DNA of 64,000 nucleotides from JACMLD01 sp039919885 (GTDB lineage Bacteria > Bacteroidota > Bacteroidia > Chitinophagales > Chitinophagaceae): NCBI GenBank assembly GCA_039919885.1, contig JBDSEV010000002.1:1-64000 (forward strand), given 5' to 3'. Below the pieces are notes generated by a model. That model did no database searches. It saw only the letters and a program-made list of their open reading frames with translations, and had not been told where the DNA came from. Position numbers and translations under genes: made by a program. Positions 33,875 through 44,040 of the stretch are shown here, piece by piece. Every line of letters starts with the position of its first letter. Positions within the stretch are counted from its first letter, which is position 1.

Positions 33875-36301
33875 ATGAACAAAAAGCCATTCTACTGTTT
33901 CATTTTAGCGCTTTTTTGCTTATTGAGCGGAGCGCTTGCCCAGGATCCTACGCGCGCTAATACCACCCGCCGCGACAGTATCCGCACGGAGACCATCCGC
34001 CGTGATTCCACATTGCCGAAGGATACCAGCAGGCGCCGGTCTTTTGACAGCACACTTTTTTCTGACAACCATACACTCACCAGCAGTGATTACCTGATTC
34101 GCATGCAGCAGGTGTACCTGATACTGAACAAGGTGCCCGTTGTTACAGAATCATTCCGCGAACTGGATGATATTGCTGACAACCTCAATGAGAGTGATAC
34201 TGCCCTGGCGGTGATAAGAGATCGCCTGTCCGTTAACGACCGCACACTCAATCTCCGTAACCTCCAGATGTTTTATACTTTACTGGAAGCAATCCAGCAA
34301 AGCGATGCAAAACATGCCGCCAAATTAAGGGTCTATGACACGGATCTGGATTCCTTGAAGAAGGAAATCTTTGATATGCGAAAAGACACCACCCTTCGGC
34401 AGCTTTTCCGCGATTCGGCATTAAGAAAAAGCTTTAGTACCCAGTTAAAAGGGCTTCGGGGAAAATGGGGCAACGTAGATACACTTGTTCGCAATAGCGG
34501 CAATACCATCAATGCATTAAAGGCGCATGCATCTGCCAATGCCATATCGGTTAGCGAAATGCTGCAGCAAACCAGCAACCTGCTCGCAAAGGTTGGGCCC
34601 CGTGCTTTCACGAAAGAGCGCAATTATTTGTGGGAACCAAGAACTGCCAGGCGTTCCAGCGCGTCAACAACCGATACATTCAAAAAAACCATCAGGAGCG
34701 AAAATAAAGCCGTGCTATATTATTTTCAAAATACCCGTTCAAAAAGATTCTGGCTCCTCTTAACCGGCATTGTCTTTTTCTACTGGGTTTTTAACAATTA
34801 CAGGGTATTAAAAAATAAAAATAAATTGCCATTAACAGCATCATTTCATTTTAAATATATTAACCCGGTGCCTGTTGCTGCATGCCTGGTATGGATGCTT
34901 ACCCTGGCACCACTGTTTGATTTGCATGCACCTGCTATTTACATAGAAACAACGCAATTCTTACTGATGCTCGTGTTAACCGGCCTTTTCTGGAAACGAT
35001 GGCCACAAAAGATGTTTTTTTACTGGTGTGGTATTGTCATTTTATTTGTGCTGTTGTCTGGTACGCGAATCGTTGGCCTTCCTTTTTCGCTGCAACGATG
35101 GTGGGTGTTGTTTATTAATGGTGGAGCAATCGTGCTGGGTTATCTGTTCCGGCAGCGCCTGGTTAAAGCAAAAGAAAGTAAAATAATATTTTTTGCAACA
35201 GCGGTGTATATCCTTTTAAATTTCCTGGCGGTCATTTGTAACCTGTTTGGCAGGTCAACACTTACACAAATCTTTGGCTATACATCTATCTACACATTTT
35301 CACAGATCATTGCCCTCACCGTGTTTGTGAAATTACTGGAAGAGGCTTTCTTACTACAGATTCAGACTAGCCGGGTAAGAAAAAATTATCCTGATTATTT
35401 TGATTCTTCGCAGATCATAAAGGGAATTACCCGGCTGGTAACTATTGTTGCGGTGCTGATCTGTTTGATAGCCGTTACCACCAACCTGAATATTTATAAT
35501 TTTGTATATGATCAGTTAAATGCGTTGCTGGTAACGCCGCAGGAAATAGGCAGTATCTCTTTTACTTTTGGCGGTGTGCTCTTATTCCTGGGCATTATAT
35601 GGATGGCAAATTTCCTCCAAAAATACATCGCATACTTTTTCGGCGATATCGGCGATGATGCTGCTTTTGACAACAAAGGCGAACGTTCCAGGTTAATGAT
35701 TACCCGGCTCGTGTTATTGATAGCGGGTTTTTTAATTGCAGTTGCTGCATCCGGGTTGCCGATGGATAAAATTACGGTAATACTAGGCGCGCTGGGTGTA
35801 GGTATCGGGCTGGGTTTACAGGGTATTGTGAACAATTTTGTATCGGGTATTATCCTGATTTTTGATCGGCCCTTGCGCATTGGCGACACGGTTGAAGTAG
35901 GCGATAAAAAAGGAAGGGTAAAAGAAATCAGTATCCGGTCAAGCACCTTGCTCACGCCCGATGGCGCGGAAGTGATTATTCCAAATGGAGATTTACTGGC
36001 GCACAATATTGTAAACTGGACACTTAGCAACAACCATATCCGCATTGAGCTGCCGCTTATTGTAGACGGGTTACCTGATCCCGCAGCAATTAAAACAGCT
36101 TTTGCGGATATCCTGAAAGACAACGAGCTTGTTCTGACACAGCGGCAACCCGAAGTATTGTTTACTTATCTGAAGGGTAAAACCGTGCAGATGGTTTTCT
36201 CTTTCTGGTGTAAGGATGTATCAAAGCTGGATACTGTAAAAAGCGACGTAAGCAAAGCCGTTTATGGCCTGTTGCAGGAAAAGGGTATTGATATTATATA
36301 A
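33875..36301 (+). CDS. Large mechanosensitive channel, MscS family
   Basis: The 808-residue protein has a signal peptide (to about residue 23), then a long extracytoplasmic helical region beginning with an Arg/Thr/Asp-rich stretch (TRRDSIRTETIRRDST), several membrane helices (about residues 285-560), and a C-terminal MscS domain: the pore helix GALGVGIGLGLQGIVNNFVSG, then FDRPLRIGDTVEVGDKKGRV and PNGDLLAHNIVNWT. The layout matches the large MscK-like branch that relieves hypo-osmotic stress. I use ATG 33875. Its 3' end overlaps the convergent hemL stop by eight bases. Confidence 0.88.
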   Translation: MNKKPFYCFILALFCLLSGALAQDPTRANTTRRDSIRTETIRRDSTLPKDTSRRRSFDSTLFSDNHTLTSSDYLIRMQQVYLILNKVPVVTESFRELDDIADNLNESDTALAVIRDRLSVNDRTLNLRNLQMFYTLLEAIQQSDAKHAAKLRVYDTDLDSLKKEIFDMRKDTTLRQLFRDSALRKSFSTQLKGLRGKWGNVDTLVRNSGNTINALKAHASANAISVSEMLQQTSNLLAKVGPRAFTKERNYLWEPRTARRSSASTTDTFKKTIRSENKAVLYYFQNTRSKRFWLLLTGIVFFYWVFNNYRVLKNKNKLPLTASFHFKYINPVPVAACLVWMLTLAPLFDLHAPAIYIETTQFLLMLVLTGLFWKRWPQKMFFYWCGIVILFVLLSGTRIVGLPFSLQRWWVLFINGGAIVLGYLFRQRLVKAKESKIIFFATAVYILLNFLAVICNLFGRSTLTQIFGYTSIYTFSQIIALTVFVKLLEEAFLLQIQTSRVRKNYPDYFDSSQIIKGITRLVTIVAVLICLIAVTTNLNIYNFVYDQLNALLVTPQEIGSISFTFGGVLLFLGIIWMANFLQKYIAYFFGDIGDDAAFDNKGERSRLMITRLVLLIAGFLIAVAASGLPMDKITVILGALGVGIGLGLQGIVNNFVSGIILIFDRPLRIGDTVEVGDKKGRVKEISIRSSTLLTPDGAEVIIPNGDLLAHNIVNWTLSNNHIRIELPLIVDGLPDPAAIKTAFADILKDNELVLTQRQPEVLFTYLKGKTVQMVFSFWCKDVSKLDTVKSDVSKAVYGLLQEKGIDII

Positions 36302-37601
36302 CGGTAGCTACCTGGTCTATTTCATGCAAACTTTCTTTTGCGGCAGCGATGGTGTTATCCAAATCTGCCTGCGTTAATGCATTATTCAGAAACCAACTTT
36401 CAAATGCAGAGGGCGGCAAATAAATACCCCTATCCAGCATGGCATGAAAAAAACGACTGAATTTTTTATTATCCGCATTTGCAGCAGCAGCAAAATTGGT
36501 TACAGGCATATCGCTGAAATGTACACTTATCATAGAGCCCAGGTGGTTAACAACAAAAGGTTTGCCCGCTGCTGTAAGTACGGCATGCAATCCATTACGT
36601 AGGTAAGTGGTCTTTTCATCCAGCGCTTTATAAATAGCGGGGTTATTTTTAAGCTCGGTAAGCATTGTAATACCGGCAATCATTGCAATTGGGTTACCGC
36701 TTAACGTACCTGCCTGGTATACGCTACCCAACGGCGCAATGTGCTGCATGATTTCCTTTCTGCCGCCAAAAGCGCCCACCGGCATTCCACCGCCAATCAC
36801 TTTACCGTAAGTGACAAGGTCTGCATTTATTTTCAACGTTTCCTGTGCACCACCGGGTGCCAGCCTGAACCCGGTCATTACTTCGTCAAAAATCAACACA
36901 ATATTTTCTTCATCACATAACTTTCTTATCCCGGCTAAGAAGCCAGGTTCCGGTAAAATACAACCCATGTTGCCGGCCACCGGTTCAATAATAATAGCGG
37001 CCACCTGGTTTTTATTTTCTTGTACCAGCTGCTGTACGGCAGGTAAATCATTGTAGGCACAGGTAAGGGTGTCATTCGACACACCGGCAGTTACTCCAGG
37101 TACTGTTTGTATATTAAAAGTGGCCAGCCCGCTGCCGGCCTTTACCAAAAACGGATCAGCGTGTCCGTGGTAACAACCGTCAAACTTTATAAACTTATTT
37201 CTTTTTGTATAACCCCTTGCCAGCCGGAGTGCGCTCATACAGGCTTCCGTTCCGCTGCTTACCATCCGTACCAGGTCTACATTAGGGACCATGCTGATGA
37301 TGAGTTCCGCCATGGTAATTTCCAGTGCAGTTGGCGCACCGTACGACGTGGAAAGAACGGCTTGCTCCTGTATGGCTTTTATAACGGGCGCATAGGCATG
37401 GCCCAATATCATTGGACCCCAGGACGCTATATAATCAATGTATTTATTTCCGTCTGCATCGAACAAGATAGCACCTTTTGCGTTTTTGATAAATAGTGGC
37501 GTTCCACCCACGCTTTTGAATGCACGAACGGGAGAATTAACACCACCGGGAATTGATTTTTGTGCGCGTTCAAAAAGCGACTTACTTGCCTGTATGTTCA
37601 T
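36294..37601 (-). CDS. hemL: Glutamate-1-semialdehyde 2,1-aminomutase
   Basis: HemL converts glutamate-1-semialdehyde to 5-aminolevulinate. The 435-residue PLP enzyme starts with the expected SKSLFERAQKSIPGGVNSPV, and K267 in YGKVIGGGMPVGAFGG is the PLP lysine; VSSGTEACMSALRLARG is also typical. It uses substrate made by HemA, encoded 10 kb away in the same minus-strand group. It is separated from hemB by four unrelated genes. Confidence 0.96.
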   Translation of the reverse strand: MNIQASKSLFERAQKSIPGGVNSPVRAFKSVGGTPLFIKNAKGAILFDADGNKYIDYIASWGPMILGHAYAPVIKAIQEQAVLSTSYGAPTALEITMAELIISMVPNVDLVRMVSSGTEACMSALRLARGYTKRNKFIKFDGCYHGHADPFLVKAGSGLATFNIQTVPGVTAGVSNDTLTCAYNDLPAVQQLVQENKNQVAAIIIEPVAGNMGCILPEPGFLAGIRKLCDEENIVLIFDEVMTGFRLAPGGAQETLKINADLVTYGKVIGGGMPVGAFGGRKEIMQHIAPLGSVYQAGTLSGNPIAMIAGITMLTELKNNPAIYKALDEKTTYLRNGLHAVLTAAGKPFVVNHLGSMISVHFSDMPVTNFAAAANADNKKFSRFFHAMLDRGIYLPPSAFESWFLNNALTQADLDNTIAAAKESLHEIDQVATVI

Positions 37602-37746
37602 TATGATTGTTTACTTTGCAGGCGTAAAATTAATTCATTTCTTTATTGTTTTACAGGGTAATCGGCAGCTGAGCATATTTAACTTACAATTTATTTTGTT
37701 AGTGACCTGCCTGGTAGGAATTTAAAATTTAAAACAAGGAATATCA

Positions 37747-38787
37747 ATGGAACACCGACAATTGGGTGCAGCTGGTTTGCATGTACCCGTACTCAGTTTT
37801 GGAACCGCAACATTTGGCGGCGGCAATGATTTTTTTAAAGCTTGGGGCAATACGCAGGTGGAAGAGGCGTCCCGGATGGTGCGGCTTTGCCTTGATGCCG
37901 GTGTAAATTTATTTGATACGGCTGATGTGTATTCGCGCGGCGCTTCGGAAGAAATACTGGGAAAGGCCATCAGCGGTTTTCGTGATAAAGTTATTCTTTC
38001 TACCAAGGCTACTTTTAAGATGTCCGATGCGCCCAATGATTACGGGTCTTCGCGCCAGCATTTAATAAAATCATGCGAGGCCAGCTTGAAACGACTTAAA
38101 ACTGAGTATATTGATATCTATCACATGCACGGCTTCGACGGGGTAACGCCCGTGGAAGAAACACTGCAGACGCTCAATAACCTTATTCAAAGTGGTAAAG
38201 TGCGTTACATTGCCTGCTCTAATTTTTCCGGCTGGCATTTAATGAAATCGCATAGCATAGCAGAAAAATATGGTTGGAATAAATACATTGCCCACCAGGC
38301 ATATTATTCATTGCTTGACCGTGAGTTTGAGTGGGAATTGATGCCCCTCGGTATTGATCAGAAAGTAGGTACCATCGTGTGGAGTCCGCTGGCTTCGGGA
38401 AGACTTGCAGGAAAATACAGGAGAAATAATCCAGCACCGGGCGACAGCCGCGTGCAGCAAGGAGGCGGACATGGGCCCGCTCCCGACGAGGCACGGCTGT
38501 TTAATATTGTAGACGTACTTGACAAGATTGCAGCAGAAACAGAAAAATCAGTGGCGCAGGTTGCTTTGAACTGGTTATTGCAACGACCTACCGTAGCTAC
38601 TATTGTAATTGGCGCGCGCAACGAGGAGCAGTTGAAACTGAATCTTGCAGCAGTAGGCTGGAACCTCACAGTTGATCAGGTAAAATTACTGGACGCAGCC
38701 AGTGACCGCGCTCCCGTCTATCCATACTGGCACCAGCGACAGGATACAACCCTGAATCCTTTACCCAATTTTTACCAATTAAAATAA
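37747..38787 (+). CDS. Aldo/keto reductase
   Basis: The 346-residue NADPH-type oxidoreductase has the catalytic tetrad D57, Y62, K87 and H128 (LFDTADVYSRGASE; ILSTKAT; YIDIYHMHG) and the C-terminal cofactor segment IVIGARNEEQLKLNL. It looks like the AKR branch with broad aldehyde or ketone substrates. It is the first of three closely packed plus-strand genes (gap of six bases to the DoxX gene), divergent from hemL. Confidence 0.9.
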   Translation: MEHRQLGAAGLHVPVLSFGTATFGGGNDFFKAWGNTQVEEASRMVRLCLDAGVNLFDTADVYSRGASEEILGKAISGFRDKVILSTKATFKMSDAPNDYGSSRQHLIKSCEASLKRLKTEYIDIYHMHGFDGVTPVEETLQTLNNLIQSGKVRYIACSNFSGWHLMKSHSIAEKYGWNKYIAHQAYYSLLDREFEWELMPLGIDQKVGTIVWSPLASGRLAGKYRRNNPAPGDSRVQQGGGHGPAPDEARLFNIVDVLDKIAAETEKSVAQVALNWLLQRPTVATIVIGARNEEQLKLNLAAVGWNLTVDQVKLLDAASDRAPVYPYWHQRQDTTLNPLPNFYQLK

Positions 38788-38793
38788 CAAACC

Positions 38794-39207
38794 ATGTTAT
38801 ATACAAAAACGGCTTTCCTGGTGGCGAGACTTGCAATAGGTTCCAGTATGCTGGCGCACGGATTGGTACGCCTTCCGCAATTGGACAAGTTCAGCAACTG
38901 GATGATCACTGAGTTTGAAAAATCGATGCTGCCCCAGGCACTGGTGCGCGCCTTTAGTTACGTGTTGCCCTTTGCAGAATTATTAGCCGGCATTTTATTA
39001 ATGGCGGGTTTGTTTACTCGTTTTGGACTACTACTCGGCAGCGCAGTCATGATTGTACTGATTTTTGGATCGGGCATGATAGAAGACTGGAGTGCGATTC
39101 CATCGCAGCTGATTCATGCCGCATTTTTCGCCGCATTGCTGGCTGGCATCGAATACAATTATTATGCGGCAGATAATTTGCTCCGAAAAAAAGAATCTTC
39201 GCTATGA
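38794..39207 (+). CDS. DoxX-family membrane protein
   Basis: The 137-residue protein has four predicted membrane helices (GSSMLAHGLVRLPQL near the start, ELLAGILLMAGLFTRFGLLLG in the middle) and matches the DoxX family. Members are poorly characterised membrane proteins, some linked to thiosulfate oxidation or redox homeostasis. The stop overlaps the ATG of the next gene by four bases, so it belongs to the same operon as the reductase and dehydrogenase. Confidence 0.85.
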   Translation: MLYTKTAFLVARLAIGSSMLAHGLVRLPQLDKFSNWMITEFEKSMLPQALVRAFSYVLPFAELLAGILLMAGLFTRFGLLLGSAVMIVLIFGSGMIEDWSAIPSQLIHAAFFAALLAGIEYNYYAADNLLRKKESSL

Positions 39208-40169
39208 ATGTTTTTATATCAAGAGAAATAATGCAAAGTGGTTTGCAGGTGCTGAAGGATGCAAATATTTCCTTTACGCAGTGGACAGAAAAAACCGTAT
39301 TGTCTGAAGCGGCATTAATTGCTCATTGTAAGCAATATGATGCGTTGCTGAGCGCAGGCGCTGGTGCAATCACTGCTCATTTTCTGCACGCCTGCAGCCA
39401 CCTGAAAGTGATTGCCCTGCATTCGGTTGGGTATGACAATGTGGATATTGCTGCTGCAACACAGTTAAGAATACCTGTTGGCAATACGCCCGGTGTATTA
39501 AGTAAGGCAACCGCGGATACTGCTTTTTTACTGATGCTGGCAACCAGCAGGAAAGCATTTTACCTCCATAAGCGCATCGCCAAAGGGGAGTGGAAGTACT
39601 TTGAACCTACCGCAAATCTTGGCATTGAACTGCACGGTAAAACCCTGGGTATTTTCGGTTTAGGAAATATTGGTTATGAAATGGCGAAGCGCTGCAGGGA
39701 TGCGTTTGGTATGAAAATAATTTATCACAACCGGCATAGCAATGCCGCAGCAGAAAAAGACCTGGGGGCTAAAAAAGTTTCTTTTGATGCTTTGTTGCAG
39801 GAGGCCGACGTATTGTCTGTGCATACGTCTTTAACACCCGCTACAAAAGAGCTATTTAATGCGCAGGCTTTTGCTAAAATGAAACCTGCTGCTATTTTTA
39901 TCAATACGGCAAGGGGCGGCATACACAATGAAGCCGACTTAACCGAAGCGCTGGAGAAAAATATTATATGGGGAGCCGGGCTGGACGTTACCAACCCCGA
40001 ACCCATGCAGGCAGATAATCGCTTGCTGGATATGCCCAATGTCTGCATTCTTCCGCATATTGGTTCTGCTACTTTTGAGGCCAGGAGTGCAATGAGCCGT
40101 TTGGCGGCAGAAAATATTGTAGCCGGTTTACAGGGAAAACCATTGCCGAATTGGGTGAATCCTTTTTAA
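39204..40169 (+). CDS. NAD(P)-dependent D-2-hydroxyacid dehydrogenase
   Basis: The 321-residue protein has the Rossmann GxGxxG at 152-157 (IFGLGNIGYEM) and the catalytic set R237 (NTARGG), E266 (NPEPM) and H285 (LPHIGSAT). This marks the D-isomer 2-hydroxyacid dehydrogenase family, probably the glyoxylate/hydroxypyruvate/gluconate reductase branch. It is last in the AKR-DoxX-dehydrogenase operon; two oxidoreductases in a row suggest a small carbonyl or sugar-acid pathway, but the substrate is not evident. Confidence 0.9.
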   Translation: MNVFISREIMQSGLQVLKDANISFTQWTEKTVLSEAALIAHCKQYDALLSAGAGAITAHFLHACSHLKVIALHSVGYDNVDIAAATQLRIPVGNTPGVLSKATADTAFLLMLATSRKAFYLHKRIAKGEWKYFEPTANLGIELHGKTLGIFGLGNIGYEMAKRCRDAFGMKIIYHNRHSNAAAEKDLGAKKVSFDALLQEADVLSVHTSLTPATKELFNAQAFAKMKPAAIFINTARGGIHNEADLTEALEKNIIWGAGLDVTNPEPMQADNRLLDMPNVCILPHIGSATFEARSAMSRLAAENIVAGLQGKPLPNWVNPF

Positions 40170-40219
40170 ATAATCACAGTATGCGCAGCCAGGGTTGGCC
40201 ATTAGCTATTCGCAGCAGT

Positions 40220-41656
40220 CTAATAAATTTCCTTTAACAGGGAAGGCTTTGTATGATGCAATTTCAGCACCAACTCACCAAATAAGGTATTGGCCCATGC
40301 AAACCATTTGCGGGTAAATTTGGCGGCATTGTCCTTATGAAATGATTCATGCATAAATCCGGTACCTGCATGCGATGCCACCAACATCTTCAAACAGGCT
40401 TTTATTTCTGTATCGCTTGTACTGGTGAGGGCACGCATGGTAATACCCAGTGGCCAAATCATGTGCATACCAGCGTGCGGTCCACCGATTCCTTCCGCTA
40501 TAATTCCTTTAAAGAAAAAAGGATTGTTGTCCGACAAAATTAATTTCCGGGTGTTTTGATAAACCGGGTCACCCGCCGGTTTTGCATCCAGGTAAGGCAG
40601 CGATAACAAGCTGGGTACATTAGCATCATCCATCAGGTTGTAACTACCAAAAGCATTTACTTCATAGGCAAATACCCTTCCCATTTGCAGGTGCTGTACA
40701 ATGCCATATTGCTGCAGGGCCTGTTCTACCTCAGCGGCTAATTGTGTGCACGTGTTGGCAAGCACGCTGTCATTATAAATTTTGCCAACCATCTCGGCCG
40801 CCTGTTTTAGTGAAACCACCGCAAAAAAATTGGATGGGATCAAGTAAGGGAATATGGTGGCATCATCACTTGGGCGGAACATGGAGCATATAAGTCCCAC
40901 CGGTTTTACAGGGTAGCCATAGCCGCCTAAAGGAACGCCGTCTGTAGCCCAGGCGGTGGTACGCTGAAAGGTATACGGACCCTCGCTCTTCTTGCGTTGC
41001 TGTTCGCGAAAGGTTTTTACAATCAATTCAACCGTCTCTTTCCAGCTGTTATCAAAAGGAGTGGTATCACCGCTGAGTTGCCAGTATTTGTGGGCCAGGC
41101 GAATAGGATAACACAAGGAATCAATTTCCCATTTCCGTTCATGAATGCCGGGTTTCATATCGGTAATGTCCGTATCCTTCCATTCACTTATTTTATTTTC
41201 ATCTTTGTAAAAAGCATTGGCATACGGGTCTTTGCGGATGCATTTCGATTGGCGGTTGATTACGCCTGCTATTAACTGCTGCAATTTTTCATCGCCTTTT
41301 ATCAACGGTAAGTAAGGCCAGACCTGTGCGGTGCTGTCGCGCAACCACATCGCATCAATATCACCAGTAATCACGTAAGTATCGGGCTTGCCATCTACCA
41401 TTTCAAAATCAACAGTGGTATCAAGTGTATTGGGAAAACAATTTTCAAACAACCAGGCAATTTCTTTCCCGGGCAAAGCTTTTTTAATTTCTGCAATCGC
41501 TGCTTCCACTTGTTCGCTCCTAAATTTTCTTTGTGCCAGCGGCGGCCGTTTGCTTTCGAAGGTTTGTGTTTGGCTTGCAAGCAGGTTATTTTTATGCAAT
41601 AACATACCCGCGCCTAAAACGCCCCCTGTTTTTATAAACTGTCTTCTGCCGCCCAT
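40220..41656 (-). CDS. Glycoside hydrolase family 125 exo-alpha-1,6-mannosidase
   Basis: The 478-residue protein begins with a twin-arginine signal (GRRQFIKTGGVLGAGML), so it should be exported folded. The catalytic domain matches GH125: ITGDIDAMWLRDSTAQVWPY, WATDGVPLGGYGYPV, and HESFHKDNAAKFTRKWFAWAN. GH125 enzymes are metal-independent and remove terminal alpha-1,6-mannose. The gene lies 73 bases after hemB on the same strand and might be read through from it, although it has no link to heme synthesis. It is the only obvious glycan-degrading gene in the window. Confidence 0.9.
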   Translation of the reverse strand: MGGRRQFIKTGGVLGAGMLLHKNNLLASQTQTFESKRPPLAQRKFRSEQVEAAIAEIKKALPGKEIAWLFENCFPNTLDTTVDFEMVDGKPDTYVITGDIDAMWLRDSTAQVWPYLPLIKGDEKLQQLIAGVINRQSKCIRKDPYANAFYKDENKISEWKDTDITDMKPGIHERKWEIDSLCYPIRLAHKYWQLSGDTTPFDNSWKETVELIVKTFREQQRKKSEGPYTFQRTTAWATDGVPLGGYGYPVKPVGLICSMFRPSDDATIFPYLIPSNFFAVVSLKQAAEMVGKIYNDSVLANTCTQLAAEVEQALQQYGIVQHLQMGRVFAYEVNAFGSYNLMDDANVPSLLSLPYLDAKPAGDPVYQNTRKLILSDNNPFFFKGIIAEGIGGPHAGMHMIWPLGITMRALTSTSDTEIKACLKMLVASHAGTGFMHESFHKDNAAKFTRKWFAWANTLFGELVLKLHHTKPSLLKEIY

Positions 41657-41729
41657 AGTGATTGATTGACTTTATTATGAAACGCTGTTTGTAACGGAAA
41701 AAACCATCGGGCCCCGGCCGCGATGTAAA

Positions 41730-42704
41730 TTAACCTAATAATTTTACTGCATCCCGTGCAAAATAAGTGGCAATCAGGTCGGCGCCCGCTCTTTTTATTG
41801 AGGTAAGCGTTTCAATGATGGCTTTATCTTCATCAATCCACCCCATTTTTGCCGCCGCTTTTACCATAGCATATTCGCCGCTTATATTGTATGCACTAAC
41901 GGGTACCTGTACTGCATTTTTCACTTCCCGGATAATGTCTAGATAGGAGAGGGCTGGTTTTACCATTACAATGTCTGCACCTTCTTCAACATCCAGCAAG
42001 GTTTCTTTAATTGCTTCAATGCGGTTGGCAAAATTCATCTGGTAAGTTTTTTTATCGCCAAAACCCGGGGCACTATCCAACGCATCGCGAAAAGGCCCAT
42101 AAAAGCAGGAAGCGTATTTAGCGCTGTATGACATAATGCCCGTTTTGGAAAAATTATTTTCTTCGAATGCTTTCCGGATAGCACCGATGCGACCATCCAT
42201 CATGTCGCTCGGGGCAACAAAATCGGCACCTGCCACTGCATGGCTCAGGCTCATCTTTACCAATGCTTCTACCGTTTCGTCATTTACTATTTCGCCGTCT
42301 TTCACAATACCGTCATGACCATATATAGAATACGGGTCAAGCGCTACATCGGTCATAACAATCATTTCAGGTACCGCATTTTTTATTGAAGCAATGCTCC
42401 GCTGCATCAGGCCATCTTTGTTCCAGGCTTCTTTGCCGGTATTGTCTTTGGTTTCATCTGTTGCTTTTACAAAAAGCAAAATGCATTTGATACCCATGTT
42501 CCATAATTCTTTTACCTCTTTTACGGTAACGTCTAAACTATTTCGATAATAGCCGGGCATGGAAGCGATGGCAGTGCGTACATTTTCTCCTTCGTCAATA
42601 AACAAAGGCGCTATAAAGTCGTTGGGCGTTAACGTGGTTTCAGCAACCAGGCTTCTTATTGAAGGGCCGGTGCGGAGTATGCGGTTTCTTTTCTGTAACA
42701 ACAT
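41730..42704 (-). CDS. hemB: Porphobilinogen synthase
   Basis: HemB condenses two 5-aminolevulinates to porphobilinogen. The 324-residue protein has the Schiff-base lysine K249 (DIVMVKPALSYLD) and the second active-site lysine in SYSAKYASCFYGPFRDA. The usual zinc-binding triple-cysteine loop is not seen: in its place is MTDVALDPYSIYGHDG, so the enzyme is of the magnesium-dependent rather than the zinc type. It is downstream of hemF on the same strand. Confidence 0.95.
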   Translation of the reverse strand: MLLQKRNRILRTGPSIRSLVAETTLTPNDFIAPLFIDEGENVRTAIASMPGYYRNSLDVTVKEVKELWNMGIKCILLFVKATDETKDNTGKEAWNKDGLMQRSIASIKNAVPEMIVMTDVALDPYSIYGHDGIVKDGEIVNDETVEALVKMSLSHAVAGADFVAPSDMMDGRIGAIRKAFEENNFSKTGIMSYSAKYASCFYGPFRDALDSAPGFGDKKTYQMNFANRIEAIKETLLDVEEGADIVMVKPALSYLDIIREVKNAVQVPVSAYNISGEYAMVKAAAKMGWIDEDKAIIETLTSIKRAGADLIATYFARDAVKLLG

Positions 42705-42861
42705 GATTGGGTATTTTGATGTGTAGTTGCTGGCATTTTAATGGCTGCTTTTTAAGCAGAAATGAGCCCATAAAAATACTTACCAATTGGTATGTTTTGG
42801 CAATTAATATGTTTAATTCTACAGGTGCCTGAAGCGCTGCCTTCCGCAAAATATTTGTTCA

Positions 42862-43812
42862 CTAATTAATCCAGTCTTTCGGCTCTAAACAAACATTTAG
42901 TAATTGCGCTTCGGCGCTTCCCGCTGCCGGCTGGTAATCGTATTCGAACCGTACAGTAGGTGGCAGGCTCATCAGAATACTCTCTGTGCGGCCGTTTGTT
43001 TTCAAGCCAAATATGGTCCCGCGGTCGTGCAGGAGGTTAAACTCTACATAGCGGCCCCGTCTTATTTCCTGCCAATGCTTTTGACGGGCACCAAAAGCAA
43101 CGTCTTTTCTTTTTTCTACAATGGGTAAATAGCCGGCAAGAAACGCATTACCATTGGCTTCCTGGAATTTTAGCAATTGCTCCGCGTGCTCATCATTTTC
43201 AGGGCGAAGGTGATCATAAAATGCGCCGCCGATGCCGCGGGTTTCATTGTTGCGGTGACTATTTACAAAATAATCATCACATCTTTTTTTATAAACGGGA
43301 TATAACTTTTCATCGAACTTATCCATGGTATTTTTTATCGTTCGGTGAAAATGCTGTGCGTCTTCTTCAAAAAGATAATAAGGGGTAAGATCGGTTCCAC
43401 CGCCAAACCATCGGTCTGTTACATTACCCGCGGCATCATACAATTCAAAATAGCGCCAATTGGCATGCACGGTTGGTACATACGGGTTGAAGGGGTGCAA
43501 CACCAGCGATAAACCTGCGGCAAACCAGCTGGCTGCACCTTCTGATTGTAACTGCTGTTGCATTTGCTGGCTAACTGCTCCATGCACCACGGATGTATTT
43601 ACCCCAGCTTTTTCAAATATAGCGCCGTTACTAATTACTCTTGTGCTGCCACCACCGCCCGCTGGCCGATCCCAATTGTCTTTTATAAACCGCGCTTTGC
43701 CATCTTCTTTCTCTAATGCCGCACAAATTTCCTCCTGCAGCCGGTGGATATAGTTTACCCATGATTGCCTGAAGGGACTGTTTGCTGGATTATAACTTGG
43801 TGCCGTTTCCAT
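42862..43812 (-). CDS. hemF: Oxygen-dependent coproporphyrinogen III oxidase
   Basis: HemF makes protoporphyrinogen IX using O2, so the organism makes heme aerobically. The 316-residue protein shows AGGGGSTRVISNGAIFEKAG, HANWRYFEL, the WFGGGTDLTPYY motif and RGRYVEFNLLHDRGTIFGL. No oxygen-independent hemN is present in the window. It lies between the repeat region (43850-44040) and hemB. Confidence 0.96.
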   Translation of the reverse strand: METAPSYNPANSPFRQSWVNYIHRLQEEICAALEKEDGKARFIKDNWDRPAGGGGSTRVISNGAIFEKAGVNTSVVHGAVSQQMQQQLQSEGAASWFAAGLSLVLHPFNPYVPTVHANWRYFELYDAAGNVTDRWFGGGTDLTPYYLFEEDAQHFHRTIKNTMDKFDEKLYPVYKKRCDDYFVNSHRNNETRGIGGAFYDHLRPENDEHAEQLLKFQEANGNAFLAGYLPIVEKRKDVAFGARQKHWQEIRRGRYVEFNLLHDRGTIFGLKTNGRTESILMSLPPTVRFEYDYQPAAGSAEAQLLNVCLEPKDWIN

Positions 43813-43849
43813 AACTATATTTTATCTCGGGTCGGCATCTTGGATGCAA

Positions 43850-44040
43850 ATAGAACGCAGATTTTTATGATTGTTATGATTTCTGTTAAGCAGACCAGGA
43901 GGTTTTCTTTTCCCGCATAACACATCTTGAAAATTAATAGAACACAGATTTTTTACAGATGTTATGATTTCTGTTAAGCAGACCGATAGTTTCTTTTCCT
44001 GGATAACAAATCTTAAAAATCAAAAAAATCTGCGTTCCAT
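43850..44040. repeat. Duplicated ~88-bp repeat with inverted end
   Basis: Two imperfect copies start near 43850 and 43937 and share the exact 24-base block at 43873-43896 and 43961-43984. Both open with ATAGAACnCAGATTTTT; the same motif appears inverted at the far end (AAAAAAATCTGCGTTCC, 44022-44038). It fills the whole gap between hemF and hemE. Confidence 0.85.
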
